NCBI GenBank assembly: GCA_036417435.1
Contig: CM070904.1
Location: forward strand, 42,256,408 to 42,320,407
Length of the DNA: 64,000 nucleotides
Direction: 5' to 3'
Source of the DNA: Inia geoffrensis
Taxonomy: Eukaryota > Chordata > Mammalia > Artiodactyla > Iniidae
A program made the translations under genes and the position numbers. The notes below the pieces were generated by a model that did not search any database, was not told where the DNA came from, and saw only the letters and a program-made list of their open reading frames with translations. How positions within the stretch are numbered: the stretch's first letter is position 1; each line of letters opens with the position of its first letter. Of this stretch, positions 23,791 through 34,478 are shown piece by piece.

Positions 23791-24171
23791 TATTATGGAC
23801 AGAATGTTTGTTCCCCCTCCCAAATTCACATGTTGAAATCCTAACCCAATACAGTATGTGATGATATTAGGAGGTGGACCCTTTGGGAGGTAATTAGATC
23901 ATAAGGGTTTAGGCCCCATGAATGAGATTATTGTCCTTATAAAAAAAAAAAAAAACACCCCAGAGAGCTTTCTCATTTCTCTTTCTGCCAAGTGAGGACA
24001 CAATGAGAAGTCAGCAGTATAAAACCGAAAGAGGGTCCTCGTCAGAACTCAACCATGCCAGCAACCATATCTGGAATTCCAGCCTCAGAACTGTGAGGAA
24101 TAAACTTCTGTTGTTTTTAAGCCACCCAGTCTATGGTATATTTGTTGTAGCAGTCCGAGCCAACCAAGACA
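23791..24171 (+). mobile_element. MLT1A/B-type MaLR solo LTR
   Basis: CAAATTCACATGTTGAAATC, ATATTAGGAGGTGGACCCTT, CATAAGGGTTTAGGCCCCAT, then GAGGAATAAACTTCTGTTGT (polyadenylation word inside) and a CCAACCAAGACA end. Contains an A14 run. Confidence 0.93.
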
Positions 24172-24559
24172 CCATTCTTCAGCAAGAGGACAAAGTGAAA
24201 CGGGTAGGCTCTGCGAGGCTGAACTGATAAATCAGGAGAGAAAAAATTACCTGGGTTACTATGGTGCTCAGGCCTTTAGCTCCTACTGGCTCCCAAAGCC
24301 CAGCTGCTCCCCTACCCTTAGACTCCATGAAATGCCCACTTAACCCTATTTCTCTTTGAGCTTAAAATGGCTAGATTTGGTTTCTGTTAATATAACTTTA
24401 ATGTGCTAATTAATACAACTACTTTGTAAGACATGACATTCATTTACATGTATGGTTTCTGTTGCATTTGCTTTTCAATAGTCAAGGTCAGTAATTTTTT
24501 TAGTCACAGTTTATATAAACTATCTGGTTAAATTACCCCTACCTTTTCACATATATACA
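24172..24559. other. Unassigned non-coding stretch
   Basis: Nothing recognised. Confidence 0.5.
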
Positions 24560-24900
24560 AATAAACCACATCTTTTTAATTCTAGTCATTTGTTCGTTCT
24601 GTGCTTGCTCTCTGAAATACCTTTACTCGATCTCATCATGTCCAAATTCCATCCATACTGCCAGGTTTGGCTTAAATGCCATCTCTTCCATACAGCGTTC
24701 CTTGCCACCCACCTAAAAAAAAGAACATGTATATATTCTTATCCCATGGGATATATATATACATATATCCCATGTTTTCTTATCTGTATCTTTCATTCCT
24801 TTTATCCCTTTCTAACTTTATAGTCATTTGCTTACACACGTATTGTCTCCCTCTTAGCTGCGAAGCTACTTGAGATCAGCTTCCCTGTTCTCCTGTAGGC
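24560..24900 (+). mobile_element. L2 LINE 3' region
   Basis: GCTTAAATGCCATCTCTTCC followed by TACAGCGTTCCTTGCC and, after a TATATA insertion, CTTAGCTGCGAAGCTACTTG: L2 order. Confidence 0.6.
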
Positions 24901-24959
24901 AGCATTTCAAGAAACATTGCATTGCATAACAATGCAAATACATAAATTAATTGCAACTG

Positions 24960-26210
24960 CTTAAGAAGGACAAAAATGAAAGACAGCAATGACAGTTAAC
25001 TGTATTCTTTTACTGTACTTAGTAAGAAAATTATTTTTAAGAAGTAAAGCTATCTCACACCTAAAAGAAAATATTAGAGAATATCTTCATCACCTTGGGT
25101 CAGGCAAAGATGTCTTAAACAGGAAAACAAAAAAACCACTAGTAAAGGAAAAGTGGATATATTACAGTATATTAAAATTAAGAATTTCTGTTCATCAAAA
25201 AAATCATTAAAAGAGAGAAAAGGTAAGCCATAGAGTTGGAGAAAATATTTGTAAGATATATAAAAGATTCAAACCTACACATTTAAAAAAAAAAAACGTA
25301 CAAATCAATTTTTTTTTTTTAAAGACAAACATCCTGGGACTTCCCTGGCGGTCCAGTGGTTAAGACTCTACGCTTCCACTGCAGGGGCACAGGTTCAATC
25401 CCTGGTCAGGGAACTGAGATCCTGCATGCCACACAGTGCAGCCAAAAAAAAAAGACAAATATCCTAATAGAAAAAATGAGAAGAAGACTTGACCAGGTAC
25501 ACCAGAATGGCTACACCTACAAAGACGGCAAAAAACAAGTGTTGACAAAGTGCTTAAGGTAGTAAACAAGATGCTACTAGGAGTATAAACTGATACTGAC
25601 TTTAGAAAAGAGTTTGGCTGTATCAGCTAAAGCTGGACACGGGCACACTCTGACCTAGCAGCAATTCACAGTTATGAAAGCATGCATGTGTCATGCATGC
25701 ATCATCAAAAGTCATGCCTAAGAATGTTCATAACCACTATTCATAAAAGCTAAAACCTGGAAACAAACGTCATCAAGAGAAAATGAATAAAGTCATTGTG
25801 ACATTCACACAAAGGCATATTACACAGCAATGAAAAAATTATTATTAAATGCAAAAATGTGAATGAATTGCTTAAAGATAACACTGACGGTTTTCTTGCT
25901 CATTTTTATTTAAAAGCAGGCACAGAAATTTTCCGATTGCAGGATTTAACTTATGTAAAGTTCAATCCCAGGCCAAATTAATTGATGGTGTTAGAAAACA
26001 AATTGTGGTCATCTTTTTCAGGGGATACTGACTGGGAGAGGAGAAGAGGGAAGCTTTCAGGGGGCTGGTACATTCTATTATTTCTTAATCCAGACACTGA
26101 ATATACAGATGTGTTCACTTTGCACAAATACATCAAGTTGTAAACTTATAATTTGTGTGCACATTTCTGTATGACTGTTGTACTTCAATAAAAGAAAAGT
26201 TTTCAAGCAT
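24960..26210 (+). mobile_element. L1M ORF2 3' part and 3' UTR, split by a SINE
   Basis: ORF2-like AGAATTTCTGTTCATCAAAA and GGAGAAAATATTTGTAAGA before the SINE; AGAATGGCTACACCTACAAA, AACAAGTGTTGACAAAGTGC and TGTACTTCAATAAAAG after it. The same L1 copy continues on both sides of 25321-25464. Confidence 0.8.
25335..25450 (+). mobile_element. CHR-type SINE, short tRNA-like form
   Basis: Head plus tRNA-like part only (TGGGACTTCCCTGGCGGTCC ... CACACAGTGCAGCC, A-tail). Target copies AAAGACAAACATCC (25321) and AAAGACAAATATCC (25451). Inserted into the L1M, so younger than it. Confidence 0.93.
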
Positions 26211-26492
26211 TACTTGTAGCCGTGATGTCAATGCCTTAGGCATTGTGCTAAAGGGTCATGTATGTATAAATTACATATCCTTTAGTAGCACAAAAACCTA
26301 TTAAAATCAATATTTTTATATTATACCTTTGAGAATTAAGAGGTAAAATTACACAGTGATTTATTCAGAGGTACAAATAGGAACAATAATAAATGTTTAT
26401 TGATTTTAAAGTTATGGAGGCTTTGGAATTTAAACCAGAGTTGCAGTATGCAAAAGCAAATAATTTGTTCAGATGACCTTGGTATTTATGAT
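26211..26492. other. Unassigned non-coding stretch
   Basis: AT-rich; nothing recognised. Confidence 0.45.
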
Positions 26493-26505
26493 TAGCTGGG
26501 AATTT

Positions 26506-26860
26506 TTTTTTTTTAATAAATTTATTTATTTATTTATTTTTGGCTGTGTTGGGTCTTCATTGCTGCACACAGGCTTTCTCTAGTTGCGGCAAGCAGGGGC
26601 TACTCTTCATTGCAGTGTGCGTGCTTCTCATTGCAGTGGCTTCTCTTGTGGAGCAAGGGCTCTAGGTGTGCAGGCTTCAGTAGTTGTGGCACACAGGCTC
26701 AGTAGTTGTGGCTCACAGACTCTAGAGTGCAGGCTCAGTAGTTGTGGCACACGGGCTTAGTTGCTCTGAAGCATGTGGGATCTTCCCGGACCAGGGCTTG
26801 AACCCGTGTCCCCTGCATTGGCAGGTGGATTCTTAACCACTGCGCCACCAGGGAAGTCCC
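26506..26860 (-). mobile_element. CHR SINE, long form, antisense
   Basis: (TTTA)n tail, three AGTAGTTGTGGC-type internal units, head CCACCAGGGAAGTCCC. Perfect 13-bp target duplication TAGCTGGGAATTT at 26493-26505 and 26861-26873. Confidence 0.95.
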
Positions 26861-26873
26861 TAGCTGGGAATTT

Positions 26874-27305
26874 GATTAAGCAGGGGTCCATGTCACCATC
26901 TTGCAATGTGGAAGTGTTCCTCTTACTTCTTCCTTTTTTTTTTTTTTTTAATCCTTTGCTGTATGTGACCTGGGGTGTTCTGGAAATATCATCAACATTA
27001 GAAACTTAGTTGGAAAAATAGGTGATGCTTAAAATCCAACTAAGTGGGTTATGGTTCCATCAAAAGAATGAACTCAAAATAATTCCTAGGACTTGAAGCC
27101 TAGAACAAATCTTTTGTTAGGTCTTCTGGGTTTCAGCATTGTTACTCAGTACTTAGATTTAAACTTGAATAGATATTGGTCACAACCTTGAAGGATAAAA
27201 GAAGCCATGACAAGGCAAGCAGCAGTGTGCAGGGTTAGGGGTGAGAGGGACGGATTAGAGGAGGAATGGCTACTAGGTAAGGAAAAGAGGATTCCTTAGA
27301 CCTGC
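26874..27305. other. Unassigned non-coding stretch
   Basis: A T-run at 26935-26949; otherwise nothing recognised. Confidence 0.5.
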
Positions 27306-27652
27306 TATCTCAGTCCATTTGGGCCGCAATAACAAAATACCACAGACTGGGTGGGTTATACACAACAGACATTTATTTCTCATAGTTCTGGAGGCTGGGA
27401 AGCCCAAGAGTCAAGGCACCAGCACATCAGTGTCTGGTGAGAACCTGCTTCCTGGTTCATAGACAGCCCTTGTGCTCACAAGGCAGAACAGGTGAGGAAG
27501 TTCTCTAAGGTTTCTTTATAAGGGCACTAATCCCATTCACAAGGGCTCTGCCCTCATGATCTAATCACCTCCCAAAGGCTCTACCTCCAGACAGCCTGAC
27601 ACTGGGGGTTAGGTTTCAACATATGAATTTGGGAGGCACACAGTCTATAGCA
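27306..27652 (-). mobile_element. MLT1A/B-type MaLR solo LTR, antisense
   Basis: Reverse of MLT1: TCAGTCCATTTGGGCCGCAA, TTATTTCTCATAGTTCTGGA, TCATGATCTAATCACCTCCC, CAACATATGAATTTGGGAGG. Better preserved than the copy at 15.4 kb. Confidence 0.93.
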
Positions 27653-27904
27653 CTTGCCATACTTCTTCTGAAATTTAAAGACATTAGTGATGGTTCTGGC
27701 CAATTAATTACCCCTAACATGCTAAAACCCCACAAAGTCACACCTAAAAGGCCCATCACCCAATGCCTTCAAAATAGGCACTAATGTTATGAAAGACCTT
27801 ACTATTTCACACTCTCCTCCCCAAAGAGTCCAGGCCTCCCCCTAGGTCCCACACTTTAGAGCATCCTATGTATTCCTAACATACACACACATGTGCGTAC
27901 ACAG

Positions 27905-27933
27905 ACACACACACACACACACACACACACACA
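27905..27933. repeat. (CA)n microsatellite
   Basis: About 14 uninterrupted CA units, preceded by a degenerate ACATACACACACATGTGC tract. Confidence 0.95.
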
Positions 27934-28084
27934 AGGAGAGAATGTATATGAAGACTACAAATAGAAGTCATATTACTGAAGTGATGGAGTACAATCTGAC
28001 TTATTGCAGATAATACTTTTACATTTGCAAATCCAAGGCAAGACAAACAAACAAACAAAATAACAAAATAAATAAACCAAACAG

Positions 28085-28265
28085 TAACTAACAGGTAGCT
28101 ACAGAGAACAGAGTAGTGGTTACCAGGGGTGCGTAAAGGGGATCAACTGTGTGATGACAGATGGAAACTAGAGTTTTGGTGGTGAGCACACTGTAATGTG
28201 TACAGAAGTCAAAATATAATGTTGTACACATGAAACATGTCATAAAGCAATGTTACCTCATTTTC
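28085..28265 (+). mobile_element. L1 3' UTR fragment
   Basis: AGAGTAGTGGTTACCAGGGG, GGTGGTGAGCACACTGTAAT and TTGTACACATGAAACATGTC, ending CAATGTTACCTC: a mid-age L1 3' UTR. Confidence 0.75.
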
Positions 28266-28425
28266 AAACTTCTGAATCAAGAGAGCAAACAAAAATCCTT
28301 TTGGTTGGACATAAGGCAGAGGGAGAACAGGTTTAGGGTGTGGCCCCCTAATGAAAATCTGATTGGATTAAAGCATCCAGAATTAACTTTAAGGAAAGAA
28401 GCACATATCAAAAAGAATTGTTGGT

Positions 28426-28768
28426 GGGACTTCCCTGGTGGTACAGCGGTTAAGAATCCACCTGCCAATGCAGGGGATTCAATCCCTGGTCCGGGAAGAT
28501 CCCACGTGTCACGGAGCAACTAAGCCCGTGCACCACAACTACTGAGCCTACGCTCTAGAGCCTGTGGGCCACAACTACTGAGCCCACATGCTGCAACTAC
28601 TGAAGCCCATGCCTAAAGCCCATGCTCCGCAACAAGAGAAGCCACCACAATGAGAAGCCGGTGCACTGCAACGATGAGTAGCCCCCGCTCACTGCAACTA
28701 GAAAAAGCCCACGCGCGCAGCAATGAAGACCGAATGCAGCCAAAAATAAATAAATAAAATTTTTTAAA
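28426..28768 (+). mobile_element. CHR SINE, long form
   Basis: GGGACTTCCCTGGTGGTACA head to GCAGCCAAAAATAAATAAAT tail. A few bases around the B box are missing (GGGGATTCAATCCC). The flanking repeat is unclear. Confidence 0.93.
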
Positions 28769-29502
28769 AAGAAAAACATTGGCTTTATTTTTCTCCCTTT
28801 GTTCTAAGTAAATAAGTCAAATATTAACTGAGTGGAATTTATCCAAAAGTTTTAGAGTGAAATCTTCAGAAATACTTTAAAAAGCTCCTAATTATATTTT
28901 GAAAACAATGTGTGACCTCAAGTTTAAGGGTGTTACCTAATCCTCAACTGGGTAAGTTACAGAGAACAGGAACCGCCCCAGGCAGAACTATCCAAGGGTT
29001 AGTCTGAATTCTTTTTACAATTGGTAATCCTTTCTTAACTCTCCTGTTTCCCCAGGACCTTCATACTGACCCGTTATGCTCAAAGAACCCCTAAATAGGA
29101 GACCACCCAATTTTGGACCTCCTCCTTATTCCTCTCTTTCCTGGTTCCCATCTGACATCAGAAGCTGAACTGGTATCAGAGTAAGAACTGTACCTTAGCA
29201 CTCACTTCTAGCATAATCTGACTATATCATCTAGCATGTAAATATAGTTTCCTAAAGGAACTAACAAACAGAACAAAACAAAGAAAAAGCTAGTGCGAAT
29301 GAAGCAGGGATGATTAAACAAACTCAGAAGGACTTTTAAGACCTTTAACAAAAATGATATTCCTTCCTTAGCTAGTAATCTTTTAACCATCCATAAGGGG
29401 TCATAGAGTTTCAGGTCTGGAATATAATCTAGCTTCACTCAACTCTTCCCCCGACTATTTTCCCCTTTCAGGCTTGAATATTCTAACCAAAAAAAAAAAA
29501 AA
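28769..29502. other. Unassigned non-coding stretch
   Basis: Nothing recognised. An A14 run ends it at about 29502. Confidence 0.5.
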
Positions 29503-29589
29503 GCCTGATGTAAGATTTATGATTATATTTATATTTATCATAGATAAATTAAATCTAAATATATAACAATATAAATCATAAAATAATTA

Positions 29590-30313
29590 TGCCAAACAGG
29601 GCCCTGTGGGGCTCCTGGACATGGAGGTTTGTTTGCTTTTTTGCGGTATGTGGGCCTCTCACTGTTGTGGCCTCTCGCGTTGCGGAGCACAGACTCTGGA
29701 TGCACAGGCCCAGCGGCCATGGCTCACGGGCCTAGCCGCTCTGCGGCATGTGGGATCTTCCCGGACCGGGGCACGAACCCGTGTCCCCTAGCATCGGCAG
29801 GTGGACTCTCAACCACTGCGCCACCAGGGAAGCCCGACATGGAGGTTTTTATTGTCCCCCGTTTCTTGCAGGCAAAACTCCAGCCTCCATGACCTTCCCT
29901 GAGTTCCAAAGGGCAGATTTGAACAATTGCTAATCAAAGGAGAAGCAGCCAGGAAACCACCTGAGGCAAGATTAAAGGGACCAGAGAAGCTCATCAAGAT
30001 TAGGAAACCGGACCACCTGAGACCCTGCACACAACCTAATCCTGTCAGCAACCCCACCCTTTTGCAACTTTGCACAAGAAAGAAGAATGCAAGACTGTTA
30101 CTGCCCTGATCCTTATCACAAACCTCTGACCACTACCCATGACTATATAACCTCTCCCTATTCCCCAGTGACGGGGGACAGTTCTTGAGGTGCTAGCCTG
30201 CTGTGTTGCCTCTCTGCCTGGCAAAGAAATGAAGCCACTCTTTCTTTCTCCTCCATAACTCTGTCTCCGTATTTCTATTTGGCATCGATGCACAGAGAGC
30301 CAAGATTTTGGCA
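29590..30313 (+). mobile_element. ERV-type solo LTR, interrupted by a SINE
   Basis: Starts TGCCAAAC and ends TTTTGGCA, near-perfect inverted termini of the TG...CA type. It contains a TATA box (TATATAA, 30144-30150) and a 3' end like CCTGGCAAAGAAATGAAGCC ... AGAGCCAAGATTTTGGCA, typical of class I LTRs. Without the SINE it is about 506 bp. No clear 4-6 bp target duplication and no internal viral sequence, so a solo LTR. Family name not determined. Confidence 0.6.
29631..29835 (-). mobile_element. CHR SINE, short GC-rich form, antisense
   Basis: GGCCTCTCACTGTTGTGGCC to CCACCAGGGAAGCCC. Perfect 13-bp duplication GACATGGAGGTTT at 29618-29630 and 29836-29848. It lies inside the LTR. Confidence 0.95.
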
Positions 30314-30361
30314 CCAGTAATATAAATATAAATAGTATATAATATGTAAATAATTATATAT

Positions 30362-30808
30362 TGTTGACTGAAAACAAATGCACAACCTAAAAACTGAGAA
30401 TTATGTTTTATTCAGGGCATTACTGAGGATTATGGTCCAGGAAGGAAGCCTCTCAGATACCTCTGAGGGACTGTTCCAAAGAGGTAAGGGAGGAGCTGGG
30501 ATATAGAGGAGTTTTTGCTGGAAAAAAACCAAACAAATGTAGTCTAACATCAAAAGATTACTGCTAATCACAAAAACTAACATCTTTACGATTTTACTGC
30601 TTTTCTATATATGGAAAGATGCAAGAGTCTGGGCTTATTGAAATCATTCCTTTGAGATGCACCTTAACTATCTAAGGCCAATATCTTGTTTTTCTCCTTC
30701 CTGAATTCCCCTCAGGGTGCACCACTGGGGGTGGCTTCAGTGGCTGACGGTTTTATGGCCACAACATCCTTTGTTTACTGAAATGGTAGGAGACATTCTT
30801 TGTCCACA
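30362..30808 (-). mobile_element. ERV-type solo LTR, antisense
   Basis: Read on the - strand it starts TGTGGACAAAGAATG, has a CTATATCCCAGCTCC TATA-like word, a CTGAATAAAACAT polyadenylation signal (complement at 30408-30414) and ends TTTTCAGTCAACA, so it has TG...CA ends. About 447 bp. Weak 5-bp flanks (TATAT/GTATA). No internal genes adjoin it. Family name not determined. Confidence 0.55.
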
Positions 30809-31414
30809 GTATAAATATTATGATTATAATTATATATCACATGTAAATTATAAATTATATATTATATAAATATATCATACTAAATTATATACATTTAATA
30901 TATTATATAGTCAATATAAGTCAATTTTTTAATATATAGTCAATTTTAAAATATAAAATATATATGACATAAATTATATATAATTTATATAAATTTTCAA
31001 ACCAACATCAACAATTAACAAAAATGCCTGACAGATTTATGATATTTATATTTATTATATAAACTATAACTTATACGATACATATTTTACATTATTTGTA
31101 ATTTTAATTTATATAATTATTATATATTATATTAAAATTATATTTGTATCATATATAAATTTATACAATATAAATATATAAATGTAATATAGAATATATA
31201 ATAATATATAAATTGCATATGATTAAATGTAAATATTATATATAATATATAAATATATAAATTATAATCACATGTTATATAAATATACTATATTAAATTA
31301 TATAAATTTAATGATTCTTAAAATCTAAAACATAGTTATATATAATTTGTACATAAATATAATTCATACATTATATATTTCTATAATTAAATATAATTAT
31401 AATTAGTTTATTAC
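30809..31414. repeat. Extreme AT-rich low-complexity block
   Basis: About 600 bp built of ATATAA, TAAATTATA and similar words, almost free of G and C. The same composition continues at 30314-30361 and 29503-29589, so the two LTRs seem to have inserted into one AT-rich block. Confidence 0.9.
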
Positions 31415-31429
31415 AGAAGATTTAGTTTT

Positions 31430-31554
31430 CTGTTTTTTGTTTTAGGCTGCTCCATGCAGCATGTGGGATCTTAGTTCCCTGACCAGGGATCGAACCTGTG
31501 CTCCCTGCAGTAGAAGTGCAGAGTCTTTACCAGTGGACTGCCAGGGAAGTCCCT
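31430..31554 (-). mobile_element. CHR-type SINE, short tRNA-like form, antisense
   Basis: Reverse of the tRNA-like form: GATCTTAGTTCCCTGACCAG ... CTGCCAGGGAAGTCCC. Perfect 15-bp duplication AGAAGATTTAGTTTT at 31415-31429 and 31555-31569. Confidence 0.95.
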
Positions 31555-31569
31555 AGAAGATTTAGTTTT

Positions 31570-32339
31570 ACTTATGATAGATCTGCTGTTTTGTGCCTTT
31601 TGCTCGTCTCTTAAGTTCCAACTGAAAATTTAAAACATGAGTCTTTCAATTCCAGTGGGATCAAGCTAGAATATGTGCAAAAATCAGTACAAAACCATCT
31701 CTATGACTGTTGAAACATAATAGATGTTAAGTACCCATCTATTGAATGAACACATTAATGATATGTTTATGTCAATAATATCACAACTACCTATGAAGGA
31801 TGCTATGTTTTATTAAATATCCAGAGATTCACTGAGAGGATTTTATGACCAAAATTAAACTCTACAAAAAGCTTTGTACATTTTCTCTGACGTGCAGTGC
31901 TAGTTACAAGTAAAGGTTTTCTCCAACTTTGGATAGAGTCACTTTTAAAATTCAGAGCCAAGAAACAAACTTAGAGAGCCTCATGTGTATGGTCAGTAAA
32001 TGCCATGACGAATTGGAATTTCCAGAACCCAAAGAATAAACGTAGAAGTGTAGAATAGTACTCGTGGGGGGAAGCCAAACAGATTGCTCTTTGCCATATA
32101 CTTCAGCAAGTTTTAGATTTCAGTTAGACTGCAAGTTTGGATTGAGGTTAACAGTCATAGTTCTAATGACTCAATCTTAAATCATCTCTGAATTGTAGGG
32201 TGGAGGGGGCCCATCACATGATGGAAGCAACTTTCAGTCACAAGGAAATCTTCCTTAGGCTTCCCTCTCTGACCATTCATTAACTTTTAGTTAATATATG
32301 CAATTTAGCACTGGCAGTGTATATTTAAGTATACATTGG
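31570..32339. other. Unassigned non-coding stretch
   Basis: Nothing recognised beyond short L2-like words at about 31715. Confidence 0.5.
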
Positions 32340-32460
32340 TTAATAAGCTCTCAGCTCTTTGAGCTCAGAGATCCTTACTGTACTTTCCTTGTACCATCCA
32401 CAAAACCTAATGAAGGGCAGAGAACAATGTGCTCTTCAATATATGTGGACAGCTGATTGA
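32340..32460 (+). mobile_element. L2 LINE 3' end
   Basis: CTCTTTGAGCTCAGAGATCC, then ACTTTCCTTGTACCATCC and an AATATATGTGGACAGCTGA end. Confidence 0.6.
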
Positions 32461-32559
32461 TTTAGTGAATCTTATAAAATAATAAATATGCTAAAATCAT
32501 GGCGGACGACCCAGGATTTAGCCTGGAAACAAAGATTCAAAGGGTTTTTTTAAGTTTCT

Positions 32560-32665
32560 TGAGGCCAGGAATCCTATCTTTCTTATCCTTGTATTTTAGG
32601 AATCCAGCACAACACAGGGACAAAGAAATGCACAGTCAGTAAGCGCTAAGTGAACGAATTAATAA
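32560..32665 (+). mobile_element. L2 LINE 3' end
   Basis: TTGAGGCCAGGAATCCTATC, CCTTGTATTTTAGGAATCCA, AGTAAGCGCTAAGTGAACGA: a second L2 terminus about 100 bp after the first. Confidence 0.65.
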
Positions 32666-32810
32666 GTCATTAGAACATACTGAACATCAGGAGAGACCTT
32701 CCCCAATGGTCCGCAGCAGGGGAGGAAGGTTTGTTCCAGCTTTCACCCTACACTGAATAAGCACCCATCTCTGATTCTGTTCTCCCTCCTCCTCAGATGC
32801 TTATCGTTTT

Positions 32811-33008
32811 GTTTTGTTTTGGTTTTTTTGCGGTACGCGGGCCTCTCACTGTTGTGGCCTCTCCCGCGGTGGAGCACAGGCTCCGGACGCGCAGGCTCAT
32901 GGGCCCAGCCGCTCCGCAGCACGTGGGATCTTCCCGGACCAGGGCACGAACCCGCATCCCCTGCATCGGCAGGCGGACTCTCAACAACTGTGCCACCAGG
33001 GAAGCCCA
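32811..33008 (-). mobile_element. CHR SINE, short GC-rich form, antisense
   Basis: (GTTTT)n tail then GGCCTCTCACTGTTGTGGCC to CCACCAGGGAAGCCC. Target copies ATGCTTATCGTTTT (32797) and ATGCTTATCATTTT (33009). Confidence 0.95.
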
Positions 33009-33194
33009 ATGCTTATCATTTTTGCAGGTTAGCTCCACAAATCTGGTACCTGAAATGTTTTACGAGACCTTAAATTATCAATGTCCTCTTAACAATCCAA
33101 ATGGAAAATGTGACTGGTGGATTTAACAAACAAACTGCACTAAACAAACTGGTGATCGTAGTGTGGGGTGTACATGCACAGGTAAGAAAGTCAG

Positions 33195-33540
33195 CTTAAG
33201 GTTCTGTCTTCAAACCCTACAACAGTCCAGTGAGGGAGATACTATTGTCCCCACTTTAAAGATGAGAACATTGAGAATTACTGTGGTGTTTCTCAAAGTA
33301 TGGTCCTGGACTGTGTTAGTATCACCTGGGCCAATTTGTGGTCCCACTGCAGATATACTCTGGGGAGAGGCCCAGCACTCTTGAGTTTTGACAAGTGTGC
33401 TAAAGTTTGAGAATCACTGCTTTAGAGAATTTAAGCAATTTGATTTGCCCAGATCACACACAGAGGGGAAAGGCAGAGCTGGGAATTGAACCCAGGCATC
33501 CAATGCCAATCTGTCCACTGCGGCCCACTTCCTCGTGCTG
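33195..33540 (-). mobile_element. MIR element split by MER5
   Basis: Left part ACTATTGTCCCCACTTTAAA GATGAGAACATTGAGA and right part TTTAAGCAATTTGATTTGCC, AGCTGGGAATTGAACCCAGG form one reverse-orientation MIR around the element at about 33290-33420. Confidence 0.8.
33288..33420 (+). mobile_element. MER5-type DNA transposon
   Basis: GTTTCTCAAAGTATGGTCCT, ATCACCTGGGCCAATTTGTG, GGGGAGAGGCCCAGCACTCT, AAAGTTTGAGAATCACTG. The whole short element is present with hAT-type ends. Confidence 0.85.
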
Positions 33541-33833
33541 GGGAGTCAGTCATTCTCCCACTCCCTCAAAAGGCCAGCCCTGTACAAGATTGAAATTCAG
33601 TACGGGAAAAGGATCCAGTTCCCAGAAGAGCCTCACAGTCTCAGAATTTTAAAGACTCTTAAGAATAAGTTTACACATAAAGTTCAAAGAAGTAAATATA
33701 TAATATTCTTGATTAAAACACACGTAATGGTTTTTGCTCTGGAAAGGTAGAGATCAACAAGGACTTTCTAAGTAGAGCCTTATACTTATTTTATTCAGTG
33801 CTTTCTTTAAAATTTCTTTTTTGGGGTATTAAA
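33541..33833. other. Unassigned non-coding stretch
   Basis: Nothing recognised. Confidence 0.5.
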
Positions 33834-33879
33834 AATAACCTTTTTCTCATTATCTTACCTGATATTGACATTAGCCATT
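33834..33879. repeat. 46-bp direct repeat, left copy
   Basis: Matches 35329-35374 at 44 of 46 positions. It brackets the two L1 fragments, so it behaves as a target-site duplication, but it is far longer than the usual 7-20 bp. Confidence 0.9.
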
Positions 33880-34462
33880 GCAGCTCTATTTACAATAGCC
33901 CGGAGATGGAAACAACGTAAGTGTCCATCATCGGATGAATGGATAAAGATGTGGCACATATATACAATGGAATATTTCTCAGCCATAAAAAGAAACGAAA
34001 TTGAGCTATTTGTAATGAGGTGGATAGACCTAGAGTCTGTCATACAGAGTGAAGTAAGTCAAAAAGAGAGAGACAAATACCGTATGCTAACACATATATA
34101 CGGAATTTAAGAAAAAAAAAATGTCATGAAGAACCAAGAGGTGAAGCAGGAATAAAGACACAGACTTACTAGAGAATGGACTTGAGGATATGGGGAGGGG
34201 GAAGGGTAAGCTGTGACAAAGCGAGAGAGAGGCATGGACATATATACACTACCAAACATAAGGTAGATAGCTAGTGGGAAGCAGCCGCATAGCACAGGGA
34301 GATCAGCTCGGTGCTTTGTGACCGCCTGGAGGGGTGGGATAGGGAGGGTGGGAGGGAGGGAGATGCAAGCGGGAAGAGATATGGGAACATATGTATATAT
34401 ATCTGATTCATTTTGTTGTGAAGCTGAAACTAACATACCATTGTAAAGCAATTATACTCCAA
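33880..34462 (+). mobile_element. L1 3' fragment A (5'-truncated)
   Basis: Starts in the last part of ORF2 (GCAGCTCTATTTACAATAGC), reads cleanly to the ORF2 stop (HIYGI-stop at about 34110), then a 3' UTR with G-runs near 34190 and the end ATTATACTCCAATAAAG plus A-tail. Its join to the left repeat shares CATTG. Confidence 0.95.
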
Positions 34463-34478
34463 TAAAGAAAAAAAAAAA

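Noticed and set aside
30144..30150. TATA box as a gene promoter
   Set aside because: It sits within an LTR in the expected LTR position; no gene follows.
32743..33126. Overlapping 70-110 codon frames rich in Pro, Arg and Gly
   Set aside because: They are translations of the GC-rich CHR SINE; the same peptides recur at 16.7, 29.7, 35.5, 38.4 and 40.7 kb.
34107..34451. 114-codon - strand frame
   Set aside because: Antisense of an L1 3' UTR; similar frames recur at each copy of that UTR.
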